A DNA stretch of 64,000 nt from Streptomyces chartreusis (GTDB lineage Bacteria > Actinomycetota > Actinomycetes > Streptomycetales > Streptomycetaceae), in contig NZ_CP023689.1 in NCBI RefSeq assembly GCF_008704715.1, positions 7,564,001 through 7,628,000 of the forward strand, in the 5' to 3' direction. The notes under the pieces are model-generated. The model had not been told where the DNA came from. It saw only the letters and a list, made by a program, of their open reading frames with translations, and made no database searches. A program made the position numbers and the translations under genes. Within the stretch, counting starts at the first letter, position 1. The number at the start of each line of letters is the position of its first letter. Of the stretch, positions 41,273 to 49,391 are shown one piece after another.

Positions 41273-44200
41273 TTCTCGTCGCCCTCCAAGTCGCCTTCCA
41301 GCTCCAGGTACGTGGCGCGCAGCCGCTCCAGCGTGTCGGCGTCCGGCTCGGCCCACAGCCCGCGGTCCGCGGCCTCCAGGAGCCGTTCGGTGATGCCGCG
41401 CAGCGCCCAGGGGTTGGACTTCTTCATGAAGTCCCGGTTCTCGGCGTCGAAGACGTACTCCGCGCTGAGCTTCTCGTACATCCAGTCGTCGACCACGCCC
41501 GCGGTGGCGTCGTAGCCGAACAGGTAGTCCACGGTCGCCGCCATCTCGAAGGCGCCCTTGTAGCCGTGCCGGCGCATGGCCGCCATCCAGCGCGGGTTGA
41601 CCACGCGGGCGCGGAAGACGCGGTGGGTCTCCTCGCCGAGGGTGCGCGTCTTCACCTGGTCGGGGGTGGCGCTGTCGCCGACGTACGCCTCGGGGTTGGC
41701 GCCCGTCAGGTGCCGCACCATGGCGACCATGCCGCCGTGGTACTGGAAGTAGTCGTCGGCGTCGACGAGGTCGTGCTCGCGGGTGTCGACGTTCTTCGCG
41801 GCCACGTTGATCCGCTTGAACGCGGTCTCCATGTCGCCGCGCGCCGCCCGGCCGTCGAGCCCGCGCCCATAGGCGTAGCCGCCCCAGACGGCGTACACCT
41901 CGGCGAGGTCGGCGTCCGAGCGCCAGTTGCGGGCGTCGATCAGCGGCAGCAGACCGGCGCCGTACGCGCCCGGCTTGGAGCCGAAGATACGGGCCGTCGC
42001 CCTGCGCCGGTCACCGTGCTCGGCGGTGTCCTCGTCGGCGTGCGCCTTCACGAAGTTCCGGTCGGCGGGCTCGTCCAGTTCGGCGACCTTGCGCACGGCG
42101 TCGTCGATCAGGCCGACGACGTGCGGGAACGCGTCCCGGAAGAACCCGGAGATACGGACGGTGACGTCGATGCGAGGCCGCCCGAGCTCCTCAAGGCCGA
42201 TGATCTCGAACCCGGTCACCCGGCGCGAGGCGTCGTCCCACACCGGGCGGCAGCCCAGCAGCGCGAGGATCTCGGCGATGTCGTCGCCCTGGGTGCGCAT
42301 GGCCGAGGTGCCCCAGACCGTCAGGCCGACGGACTTCGGGTACTCACCCGTGTCCTGGAGGTACCGCTGCACCAGCGAGTCGGCGAGCGACTGCCCGACC
42401 TCCCAGCTCAGCCTGGACGGAATGGCCTTGGGGTCGACGGAGTAGAAGTTCCGGCCCGTCGGCAGGACGTTGACCAGACCGCGCGTCGGCGAACCGGACG
42501 GGCCCGCCGGGACGTAACCGCCGTCGAGCGCCTTGAGGATGTGGCCGATCTCGTCCGTGGTCCGGGCGAGACGCGGCACGACCTCGTCGCAGGCGAACTT
42601 CAGCACGGCTACGGCTTCGGGGAGTTCGGCGCCGAGGACGTCACGGACGAGGCCGGGGGCCTCGGACACCGTCCAGCCGTTGGATTCCATCCCCTCCGCG
42701 ACCCGCCGACACAGCTGCTCCAGCAGGTCGATGGCGTCGGCGGCCGTGCGGGAGGGGCCCTCGACGAGGTCGCTCAGCTCGACCGGGACCTTCACCGGAG
42801 CACCCGGCTCGGCGAGCAGCTCCTTCTCCACCAGGCCGAAGTGCTCGGCCAGTGAGGCCCGCAGGCCCGGCAGCGCGTTCGCCTGTCCGCCCCACACCTG
42901 CGAGGCACGCAGCACCGCGAGGACCAGGTTCACGCGCGGCTCGCCGACCGGGCCGCCGCCCAGGATGTGCAGGCCGTCGCGGATCTGCACGTCCTTGATC
43001 TCGCACAGATAGCCGTCGATGTGCATGACGAACTCGTCGAAGTCACCGTCGTCCGGCTGCTCGTCCACGTGGAGGTCGTGGTGCAGCTCCGCCGCCTTGA
43101 CCAGCGTCCAGATCTGGGCCCTGACGGCCGGCGCCTTCGTCGGGTCCAGGTCCGAGACGAGCGCGTACTCGTCGAGGAGCTGCTCCAGCTTTGCCAGGTC
43201 GCCGTAGGTGTCCGCGCGGGCCATCGGCGGCACCAGGTGGTCGACGACCGTGGCGTGACCGCGGCGCTTGGCCTGCGTGCCCTCGCCGGGGTCGTTGACG
43301 ATGAACGGGTAGATCAGCGGCAGATCACCGAGGACGGCGTCCGGGGCGCAGCCGCCGCTCAGCCCGAGCCCCTTGCCCGGCAGCCACTCCATCGTGCCGT
43401 GCTTGCCCATGTGCACGATCGCGTCGGCGCCGAACGAGTTCTCCAGCCACCGGTAGGCGGCCATGTAGTGGTGCGACGGCGGCATGTCCGGGTCGTGGTA
43501 GATCGCGATCGGGTTCTCGCCGAAGCCACGCGGCGGCTGGATCATCACGACGACGTTCCCGAACTGGAGGGAGGCCAGCACGATGTCGTCCCCGTCGACG
43601 TAGAGAGCGCCCGGCGGCTCGCCCCACGCCTCGGTCATGGCGTCCTTGAGTTCCGCATCGAGCTTGTCGAACCAGGCCTGGTAGTCGGCCAGCGGCACGC
43701 GCGCGGGCGCCGACGCCAGCTGGTCCTCGGTCAGCCACTCGACGTCGTGCCCGCCCGCCTCGATGAGCCGGTGGATCAACTCGTCGCCGTTGTCCGGGTA
43801 CTCGGTCACCCCGTACCCGGCCTGCCTGAGCGCGTCCAGCACCCGCACCGCGGAGGCGGGGGTGTCCAGGCCGACCGCGTTGCCGACGCGCGAGTGCTTG
43901 GTCGGGTAGGCGGTGAAGACGAGCGCGAGCTTCTTGTCGGCGTTCGGCTTGTGCCGCAGCCGGGCGTGCCGTACGGCGATCCCGGCGACGCGTCCGGCCC
44001 GCTCCGGGTCGGCCACGTACACGGGCACGTCGTCCGGGCCCTGCTCCTTGAAGGAGAACGGGACGGTGATCAGCCGGCCGTCGAACTCCGGGATCGCGAC
44101 CTGCATCGCCGCGTCCATCGGGGAAAGGGCGGCGTCGGACTCGTCCCAGGCGCTCCTGGACGACGTCAGGCACAGCCCCTGCAGGACGGGGACGTTCAGC

Positions 44201-44925
44201 TCGGCCAGCCTGCCGATGTCCCAGGCCTCCTCGTCGCCGCCCGCCGAGGCCTGCGAGGCGTGCGTGCCGCCGGCGGCCAGGACGGTGGCGACCAGGGCGT
44301 CGGCCTGACCGAGGATCTCGTACAGCTCCGGGTCCGCGCCGCGCAGCGAACCGCAGTACACCGGCAGCGCGTTGGCGCCCCGCGCCTCGATCGCGTCGCA
44401 CAGGGTGTCCACGAACGCGGTGTTGCCGCTGAGCTCATGGGCCCGGTAGAAGAGCACCCCGACGGTCGGGCGGCCGCTCTCCAGGGGCCGGGCGCCGTGG
44501 ACGCCGTACTCCGGCATCTTCTGCGGCTCGACGAACCCCTCGCCCGTCAGCAGCACGGTGTCGGAGAGGAACCGGGCGAGCTCGGTGAGGTTGGCGGGGC
44601 CGCCCTCGACGAGGTACTTCAGCGCCTCGGCGACCACACCGGCCGGGACGGACGACTCCGCCATCAGCTCCGCGTCCGGCACGGCCTCGCCGCCCAGCAG
44701 CACGGTCGGCACACCCGACGCCTTCAGCTTCGCGAGCCCGTCCTCCCAGGCCCGCTTGCCGCCCAGCAGCCGGACGACGGCGAGGTCCGCGCCGTCGAGC
44801 AGCGCGGGCAGCTCGGTCTCGACGTCCACGCGCGTCGGGTTGCCGATCCGGTAGTCGGCACCGGAGGCGGCGCGGGCCGCCAGCAGATCCGTGTCGGCGG
44901 TCGACAACAACAACACTGTGCTCAT
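41269..44925 (-). CDS. cobN: Cobaltochelatase subunit CobN
   Basis: A 1218-residue large chelatase subunit that inserts Co2+ into hydrogenobyrinic acid a,c-diamide using ATP hydrolysis by partner subunits. Family stretches include FTAYPTKHSRVGNAVGLDTP, MGKHGTMEWLPGKGLGLS, NDPGEGTQAKRRGHATVVDH and GTSAMRTQGDDIAEILALLG, with a C-terminal KGAFEMAATVDYLFGYDATA. The ATG at 44925 overlaps the cobQ stop, and the stop overlaps the start of the chelatase ATPase subunit. Length is in the normal range for CobN. Confidence 0.97.
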   Translation of the reverse strand: MSTVLLLSTADTDLLAARAASGADYRIGNPTRVDVETELPALLDGADLAVVRLLGGKRAWEDGLAKLKASGVPTVLLGGEAVPDAELMAESSVPAGVVAEALKYLVEGGPANLTELARFLSDTVLLTGEGFVEPQKMPEYGVHGARPLESGRPTVGVLFYRAHELSGNTAFVDTLCDAIEARGANALPVYCGSLRGADPELYEILGQADALVATVLAAGGTHASQASAGGDEEAWDIGRLAELNVPVLQGLCLTSSRSAWDESDAALSPMDAAMQVAIPEFDGRLITVPFSFKEQGPDDVPVYVADPERAGRVAGIAVRHARLRHKPNADKKLALVFTAYPTKHSRVGNAVGLDTPASAVRVLDALRQAGYGVTEYPDNGDELIHRLIEAGGHDVEWLTEDQLASAPARVPLADYQAWFDKLDAELKDAMTEAWGEPPGALYVDGDDIVLASLQFGNVVVMIQPPRGFGENPIAIYHDPDMPPSHHYMAAYRWLENSFGADAIVHMGKHGTMEWLPGKGLGLSGGCAPDAVLGDLPLIYPFIVNDPGEGTQAKRRGHATVVDHLVPPMARADTYGDLAKLEQLLDEYALVSDLDPTKAPAVRAQIWTLVKAAELHHDLHVDEQPDDGDFDEFVMHIDGYLCEIKDVQIRDGLHILGGGPVGEPRVNLVLAVLRASQVWGGQANALPGLRASLAEHFGLVEKELLAEPGAPVKVPVELSDLVEGPSRTAADAIDLLEQLCRRVAEGMESNGWTVSEAPGLVRDVLGAELPEAVAVLKFACDEVVPRLARTTDEIGHILKALDGGYVPAGPSGSPTRGLVNVLPTGRNFYSVDPKAIPSRLSWEVGQSLADSLVQRYLQDTGEYPKSVGLTVWGTSAMRTQGDDIAEILALLGCRPVWDDASRRVTGFEIIGLEELGRPRIDVTVRISGFFRDAFPHVVGLIDDAVRKVAELDEPADRNFVKAHADEDTAEHGDRRRATARIFGSKPGAYGAGLLPLIDARNWRSDADLAEVYAVWGGYAYGRGLDGRAARGDMETAFKRINVAAKNVDTREHDLVDADDYFQYHGGMVAMVRHLTGANPEAYVGDSATPDQVKTRTLGEETHRVFRARVVNPRWMAAMRRHGYKGAFEMAATVDYLFGYDATAGVVDDWMYEKLSAEYVFDAENRDFMKKSNPWALRGITERLLEAADRGLWAEPDADTLERLRATYLELEGDLEGDEK

Positions 44926-46433
44926 GCGGGCGCTCCCGGTGGAATGAAAGGCAGTCCTTGCGGCGCGCCGGACTCGATGAGCCGCCACAGCGCGTCCGTG
45001 TCCGCGTGCTGTTCGATGAGATCGCCGAGCCGGTCGAGCTGCTCCTCGCGCAGCGCGGCGAACGAGGTGTCGGGCGCCGGCACGAACCGGCGGCCCGCGG
45101 CGGCCGCCACCTCGCGCAGGAACGCCCGCCTGAAGCCGTCCGACTCCAGCGAGCCGTGCCAGTGCGTGCCCCAGGTCCGGCCGACCCGGCAGCCGTCCAA
45201 GAAGGGTTCTCCCCCTGTCACTTCGGCGACCCCGTGGTGGATCTCGTACCCCTCGACCGGCTCCCCGAGGGCCTCGCCGACGGGCCGGGTCAGGGTCTTC
45301 TCCCGGGCGAACCGCACCCGGACGGGCAGCACCCCGAGCCCCTCGACCTGTCCGCGCCGGCTCTCCACGTCGTCCTCGATGTGCTCGCCGAGGAGCTGGA
45401 AGCCGCCGCAGATGCCGAGGATCGGCCGCCCCTCGGCGGCCCTGCGGACCAGGGCCCGCGCGAGGCCGCGCTCCCGCAGCCACTCCAGGGCACGGACGGT
45501 GCCCCGGGTGCCGGGGACCACCACCAGGTCCGCGTCGGCCAGTTCCTCGGGCCGGTCCACGAACCGCACGACGACGCCGGGCTCGGCGGCGAGGGCGTCC
45601 ACGTCGGTGAAGTTGGACATCAGCGGCACGGCACACACGGCGACGCGCAGCACGTCCTCACCGACGGGGGAGGAGACCTCCGACTCCCGTACGGCGCCCC
45701 GCAGGGAGATCCGCAGCCCGTCCTCCTCGTCGATGCCGAGGCCGTGCCGGAAGGGCAGGACGCCGTACGTCCGCCGCCCGGTGAGGTCGTGCAGCATGTC
45801 GAGGCCGGGTTCGAGGAGCGAGACGTCGCCGCGGAACTTGTTGACCAGGAACCCGGCGATCAGCTCCTGGTCCTCCCGGGACAGCAGCGCGACGGTCCCG
45901 AAGAAGGAGGCGAAGACGCCGCCGCGGTCGATGTCGCCGACGACGAGCACCGGCAGCCCGGCATTGCGGGCGATGCCCATGTTGACGATGTCGGTCCGCC
46001 GCAGATTGATCTCGGCCGGAGAGCCGGCCCCCTCACAGATCACCGCGTCATACGTGCCCCGCAACTCGGCGAGGCACTCCAGCACCGTCCCCAGCAACTG
46101 CTGCTGCCGCCCGCCGTGGTACCCGCGTGCACTCAGCTCGCCCACCGGCTTGCCCAGCAGCACGACCTGACTGCTCTGCTCGCCGCCGGGCTTCAGCAGC
46201 ACGGGGTTCATCAGCGCGGTCGGCTCGACCCGGCACGCCTGGGCCTGCATGGCCTGCGCCCGCCCGATCTCGGCGCCCTCGCGCGTCACGAACGAGTTCA
46301 GGGACATGTTCTGCGCCTTGAACGGCGCGACCTTCACCCCCTGCCGCACCAGCCACCGGCAGATCCCGGCGGTGACGACGCTCTTGCCCGCGTCGGAGGT
46401 GGTGCCGGCGACAAGAAGGCCACCGCCCGTCAT
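44922..46433 (-). CDS. cobQ: Cobyric acid synthase
   Basis: A 503-residue glutamine-dependent amidotransferase that amidates the b, d, e and g side chains of adenosylcobyrinic acid a,c-diamide. N-terminal ATPase: LLVAGTTSDAGKSVVTAGIC and APFKAQNMSLNSFVT; C-terminal triad glutaminase: GICGGFQLLGEHIED with the nucleophile Cys, and WGTHWHGSLESDGFRRAFL with the His. Coupled by ATGA overlaps to cobD upstream and cobN downstream, it sits early in the operon although it acts late in the pathway. Confidence 0.96.
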   Translation of the reverse strand: MTGGGLLVAGTTSDAGKSVVTAGICRWLVRQGVKVAPFKAQNMSLNSFVTREGAEIGRAQAMQAQACRVEPTALMNPVLLKPGGEQSSQVVLLGKPVGELSARGYHGGRQQQLLGTVLECLAELRGTYDAVICEGAGSPAEINLRRTDIVNMGIARNAGLPVLVVGDIDRGGVFASFFGTVALLSREDQELIAGFLVNKFRGDVSLLEPGLDMLHDLTGRRTYGVLPFRHGLGIDEEDGLRISLRGAVRESEVSSPVGEDVLRVAVCAVPLMSNFTDVDALAAEPGVVVRFVDRPEELADADLVVVPGTRGTVRALEWLRERGLARALVRRAAEGRPILGICGGFQLLGEHIEDDVESRRGQVEGLGVLPVRVRFAREKTLTRPVGEALGEPVEGYEIHHGVAEVTGGEPFLDGCRVGRTWGTHWHGSLESDGFRRAFLREVAAAAGRRFVPAPDTSFAALREEQLDRLGDLIEQHADTDALWRLIESGAPQGLPFIPPGAPA

Positions 46434-47371
46434 GAGGTACGCCCCTTCGCGATACGGCGCGCGGCGACACACACGCCGAGCGCCAGCCAACTCACACGCT
46501 TCGACAGCCGTACGGCCCGCTCGACGTCGTGGACGCCCACGGCCCGTCCGTTCCCGTTCAGTACGGGACGGTGCTCGACCCGGCCGCCGTAGGAGAGGGT
46601 CCCGCCCAGCCGCACCCCGAGGGCGCCCGCGAACGAGGTCTCGACGGGCCCGGCGTTGGGGCTCGGATGCGCGGCGGCATCGGCACGCCAGGCCCGCACC
46701 GCACCCAGGGGATCGTCGCCGGCGAGGGTGGCGAGTACGGCCGTCAGCCGTGCCCCCGGCCAGCCGGCCACGTCGTCGAGGCGGGCCGAAGCCCAGCCGT
46801 AGCGCAGGTACTTGGGCGACCTGTGCCCGACCATCGCGTCGAGCGTGTTCACGGCCCGGAAGCCGAGCAGTCCGGGCACCCCGCCGACGGCCCCCCACAC
46901 CAGGGCGCCCACGACCGCGTCGGAGGTGTTCTCGGCGACGGACTCCACGACCGCCCGCGCGATCCCGTCCGCGTCCAGCGCCTGCGGATCCCGTCCGCAC
47001 AGATGCGGCAGCCGCGCCCGGGCCGCCTCGACGTCCCCCGCCTCCAGGGCCCGCCCGATGGCACGGGCCTCCCGGGCGAGCGAGGTGCCCCCGACGACCG
47101 CCCAAGTGGCGGCGCCGGTCAGCGCGAGGGAGGCGGCCGGAGAGGTACGGACGACACGGGCGGCGACGGCACCCAGGGCCACGGCGCCACCGGCGCACAC
47201 GGCGGTGTGCAGGGCGCCGCGTGCGCGGTCGTCGCGCCACAACACCCGTTCCACGGCGGCCGCGGCCCGTCCGAACGCGGCGACCGGATGCCCCCGGCGG
47301 GGATCGCCGAGCAGCAGGTCACCGAGGAGCCCGGCGGCGGCGCCGTACGCGAAGACGCGATCGGCTCGCAT
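46430..47371 (-). CDS. cobD: Adenosylcobinamide-phosphate synthase (CobD/CbiB)
   Basis: A 313-residue membrane protein that condenses adenosylcobyric acid with aminopropanol phosphate. Typical features are the start FAYGAAAGLLGDLLLGDPRRGHPVAAFG (split: GLLGDLLLGDPRRGHPV), VVESVAENTSDAVVGALVWG and AVNTLDAMVGHRSPKYLRYGWASARLDD, and several hydrophobic helices. It is the first gene of the operon and the one directly preceded by the cobalamin riboswitch. ATG 47371 is chosen as the start; its stop overlaps cobQ. S. coelicolor relatives are named cobD or cbiB. Confidence 0.94.
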   Translation of the reverse strand: MRADRVFAYGAAAGLLGDLLLGDPRRGHPVAAFGRAAAAVERVLWRDDRARGALHTAVCAGGAVALGAVAARVVRTSPAASLALTGAATWAVVGGTSLAREARAIGRALEAGDVEAARARLPHLCGRDPQALDADGIARAVVESVAENTSDAVVGALVWGAVGGVPGLLGFRAVNTLDAMVGHRSPKYLRYGWASARLDDVAGWPGARLTAVLATLAGDDPLGAVRAWRADAAAHPSPNAGPVETSFAGALGVRLGGTLSYGGRVEHRPVLNGNGRAVGVHDVERAVRLSKRVSWLALGVCVAARRIAKGRTS

Positions 47372-47449
47372 CGGGGTCAGCCGACCGTAGGGCCGGACGA
47401 GGGTCTGCTACTGCATGTCGATCGGCAGGCGAGCATCGCGTTGTGTCCT

Positions 47450-47582
47450 CACTCAGGGTGTCCGCGCCCTGGTTCGACGAGACCGACGGCGAGAGTTCCT
47501 GGCTCCCGGGGATTGCTACCCCGGTCACAGTGGCGGGACCGCGCCGGATTCTCACCGGCTTCCTCTTCTGCCGTCGTACTTG
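47450..47582 (-). promoter_or_regulatory. Cobalamin riboswitch controlling the cob operon
   Basis: Read on the minus strand, the core at 47575-47485 is closed by GACGGC/GCCGTC and contains GAAGCCGGTGAGAATCCGGC, then GGTCCCGCCACTGTGACC (a B12-box form), GGGAGCCAGGAACTCTC, and a following CAGGG-CCCTG hairpin near 47450-47470. These match the conserved receptor of AdoCbl-binding riboswitches. It lies about 80-200 bases upstream of cobD and would repress the whole 13-gene operon when coenzyme B12 is abundant, probably by masking translation initiation or by termination. The 47372-47745 spacer also holds the promoter and terminator listed separately. Confidence 0.93.
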
Positions 47583-47590
47583 GCCCCGGA

Positions 47591-47632
47591 AGTCCACCAC
47601 GGGGTTCCGAGGGGCGTCAACTTGCCGTTGAC
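47591..47632 (-). promoter_or_regulatory. Predicted cob operon promoter with palindrome over the -35 box
   Basis: On the minus strand TTGACG (47620-47615) and TGGACT (47596-47591) are separated by 18 bases, placing the transcript start just upstream of the riboswitch core. The perfect inverted repeat GTCAAC-n5-GTTGAC (47616-47632) overlaps the -35 hexamer, so a DNA-binding repressor could act in addition to the riboswitch. Confidence 0.5.
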
Positions 47633-47668
47633 CTGCGACGGGAGAGTGTGCGAAGGCCCACACAGCGG

Positions 47669-47702
47669 CGAGGTGCGGGACGGTCGTCCGTCCCGCACCT
47701 CG
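47669..47702 (-). terminator. Strong terminator hairpin after the phosphate transporter operon
   Basis: CGAGGTGCGGGACGG (47669-47683) and CCGTCCCGCACCTCG (47688-47702) pair perfectly over 15 bp with a TCGT loop. It lies 44 bases downstream of the small membrane protein gene and just upstream of the cob promoter, separating two same-strand units. Confidence 0.85.
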
Positions 47703-47745
47703 GGTGTTTCGCGTGTTGTGGGTCAGGCCACGGCGGGCCTGTGGG

Positions 47746-47967
47746 TCACGCCACGATCAGATAGATCCCGTAGCCCACGGCGGCCGCGCAGGCCGCGAAG
47801 CAGGCGTAGGCGCCGGTGACCGCGAGCGAGGCCGAGTCGCCCTGGGCCACGGCCCGTTCGCGGCGCGAGAGGCCCGCGACGCCGAGGGTGAACAGGCCCA
47901 CCAGGGCCACCGTGACCACGAGGCTGACGCCGAAGACGGAGCCGAGAGCCGCCCAGTCGATCTTCAT
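47746..47967 (-). CDS. Small two-helix membrane protein
   Basis: A 73-residue protein, MKIDWAALGSVFGVSLVV onward, with two predicted membrane helices (about 8-30 and 48-70) joined by a charged loop (SRRERAVAQGDSAS). No enzymatic motif. It begins 35 bases after the PiT transporter gene and is followed by a strong terminator, so it is almost certainly co-transcribed with it. Small proteins of this kind commonly accompany PiT transporters in Streptomyces; a regulatory or stabilising subunit role is possible but not shown. Confidence 0.8.
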   Translation of the reverse strand: MKIDWAALGSVFGVSLVVTVALVGLFTLGVAGLSRRERAVAQGDSASLAVTGAYACFAACAAAVGYGIYLIVA

Positions 47968-48002
47968 GCTTCTACTTTCTGGATAGCCGGATTACGCGGC
48001 GG

Positions 48003-49238
48003 TCAGACGGTGGCCTGCGAGGACGCGGGCTCGGAGGACGACGGGGCCGGGATGGTGGCCGAGAGGTCCTCGGCCGGCGTGCCCGCCGGGGGCGGGGTGA
48101 CGGCGGCGATGGCGGTGGTGACCACGCCGGGCGCCTCGTCGGTCTCGTTGACGTTGGTGTGGTCGACGACCTCGCGGCGGGAGATCTTCCAGATCGCGGC
48201 GCTGGAGGCGACCAGGAAGACGGCGACGACGGCCGTGCCCCAGGTGCCGAAGCCCGTCACGTACTCCGCGAGCGCGCCGACCAGGGCGGCGGCCGGCAGG
48301 GTCAGGCCCCAGGCGACGAACATCCGGGTGGCCGTCGACCAGCGGACGACGCCGCCCTTGCGGCCGAGGCCGGCGCCCATCACCGAGCCGGAGACGGAGT
48401 GCGTGGTGGAGAGGGAGAAGCCGAGGTGGGAGGAGGCCAGGATGACGGTGGCCGCGCTGGTCTGGGCGGCGAAGCCCTGCTGCGGCTGAAGGTCGGTCAG
48501 GCCCTTGCCCATGGTGCGGATGATGCGCCAGCCGCCGAGGTACGTGCCGAGCGCGATGGCCAGGCCCGCGGAGAGGATGACCCACATGGGCGGGTCCGAG
48601 TCGGGGGCGACGACGCCGCCGGCGACCAGGGCGAGGGTGATGATGCCCATCGTCTTCTGCGCGTCGTTGGTGCCGTGCGCGAGCGAGACCAGGCCGGCGG
48701 AGGCTATCTGGCCGGTCCGGTAGCCCTTGGCGGCGGCCTGGCCGTCGGCCTTCTTGCCGAGGCTGTAGGTCAGGCGGGTGCCGAGGAACGCGGCGATGCC
48801 CGCGACCAGCGGGGCGGCGATCGCCGGGATCAGCACCTTGGTGACGAGCGCGTCGCCGTGGACCGCGCCGACGCCGGCCGAGGCGATGGTGGCGCCGATC
48901 AGACCGCCCATCAGGGCGTGCGAGGAACTGGAGGGCAGGCCCACCAGCCAGGTGAGCAGGTTCCAGAGGATCGCACCGACCAACGCGGCGAAGATGACCT
49001 CGGGACGGATGCCGGTCTCGTCGACGAGACCTTTGGAGATCGTGTTGGCGACCTCCACGGAGAGGAAGGCGCCGACAAGGTTCAGCACGGCGGACATGGC
49101 CACCGCGACCTTGGGCTTGAGCGCACCGGTCGAGATGGTGGTGGCCATCGCGTTGGCGGTGTCGTGGAAACCGTTCGTGAAATCAAACGCGAGTGCGGTT
49201 ACCACCACAATCGCGAGGATCAGCGAGAAGTTTTCCAT
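48003..49238 (-). CDS. PiT-family inorganic phosphate transporter
   Basis: A 411-residue low-affinity phosphate/cation symporter. The duplicated PiT signature is clear: DFTNGFHDTANAMATTISTGAL at the N-terminal repeat (split: GFHDTANAMATTISTGAL) and LVSLAHGTNDAQKTMGII in the second repeat. About ten helices, with a C-terminal Pro/Ser/Glu-rich cytoplasmic tail. S. coelicolor has two such genes (pitH1, pitH2); this one resembles pitH2 by recollection of its neighbourhood only. A PHO-box-like repeat lies about 50-70 bases upstream, suggesting PhoP control. A small membrane-protein gene follows. Confidence 0.94.
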   Translation of the reverse strand: MENFSLILAIVVVTALAFDFTNGFHDTANAMATTISTGALKPKVAVAMSAVLNLVGAFLSVEVANTISKGLVDETGIRPEVIFAALVGAILWNLLTWLVGLPSSSSHALMGGLIGATIASAGVGAVHGDALVTKVLIPAIAAPLVAGIAAFLGTRLTYSLGKKADGQAAAKGYRTGQIASAGLVSLAHGTNDAQKTMGIITLALVAGGVVAPDSDPPMWVILSAGLAIALGTYLGGWRIIRTMGKGLTDLQPQQGFAAQTSAATVILASSHLGFSLSTTHSVSGSVMGAGLGRKGGVVRWSTATRMFVAWGLTLPAAALVGALAEYVTGFGTWGTAVVAVFLVASSAAIWKISRREVVDHTNVNETDEAPGVVTTAIAAVTPPPAGTPAEDLSATIPAPSSSEPASSQATV

Positions 49239-49285
49239 TTACCCAGGCAATCGTTCGAGGTCATTGGCTGGACGAACGTAGGTAA

Positions 49286-49307
49286 CCTGGATGAACGCAA
49301 GGTGAAC
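49286..49307 (-). promoter_or_regulatory. PHO box (PhoP-binding direct repeats) upstream of the PiT transporter
   Basis: On the minus strand two adjacent 11-base units, GTTCACCTTGC and GTTCATCCAGG, match the Streptomyces PHO box unit GTTCACC plus four variable bases, the first perfectly. A weaker third unit (TTACCTACGTT) follows. The box lies 48-69 bases before the transporter ATG. Confidence 0.8.
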
Positions 49308-49391
49308 TGGGGTGGGCCGCATGGTGTCCGGGAAGGCTGGAAGAGGCAACCTCGGAACGGCCGGTGGCCGCGCGGCCCGGACGCTGCGGGG

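Noticed and set aside
41269..45636. Possible N-terminal extension of CobN upstream of 44925
   Set aside because: The extension would read through the 3' end of cobQ; the ATG at 44925 overlaps the cobQ stop and gives the normal family start.
42967..46170. A very long open frame on the + strand opposite cobN and cobQ (over 1000 codons)
   Set aside because: It is the antisense shadow of two well-recognised genes; in GC-rich DNA such frames stay open because stop codons are rare. Its translation is Arg/Gly/Val-rich with no family pattern and no ribosome binding site.
30219..47371. A biosynthetic gene cluster for a specialised metabolite hidden in the cob region
   Set aside because: Every gene in the stretch is assignable to cobalamin synthesis, with no PKS, NRPS, RiPP or terpene genes.
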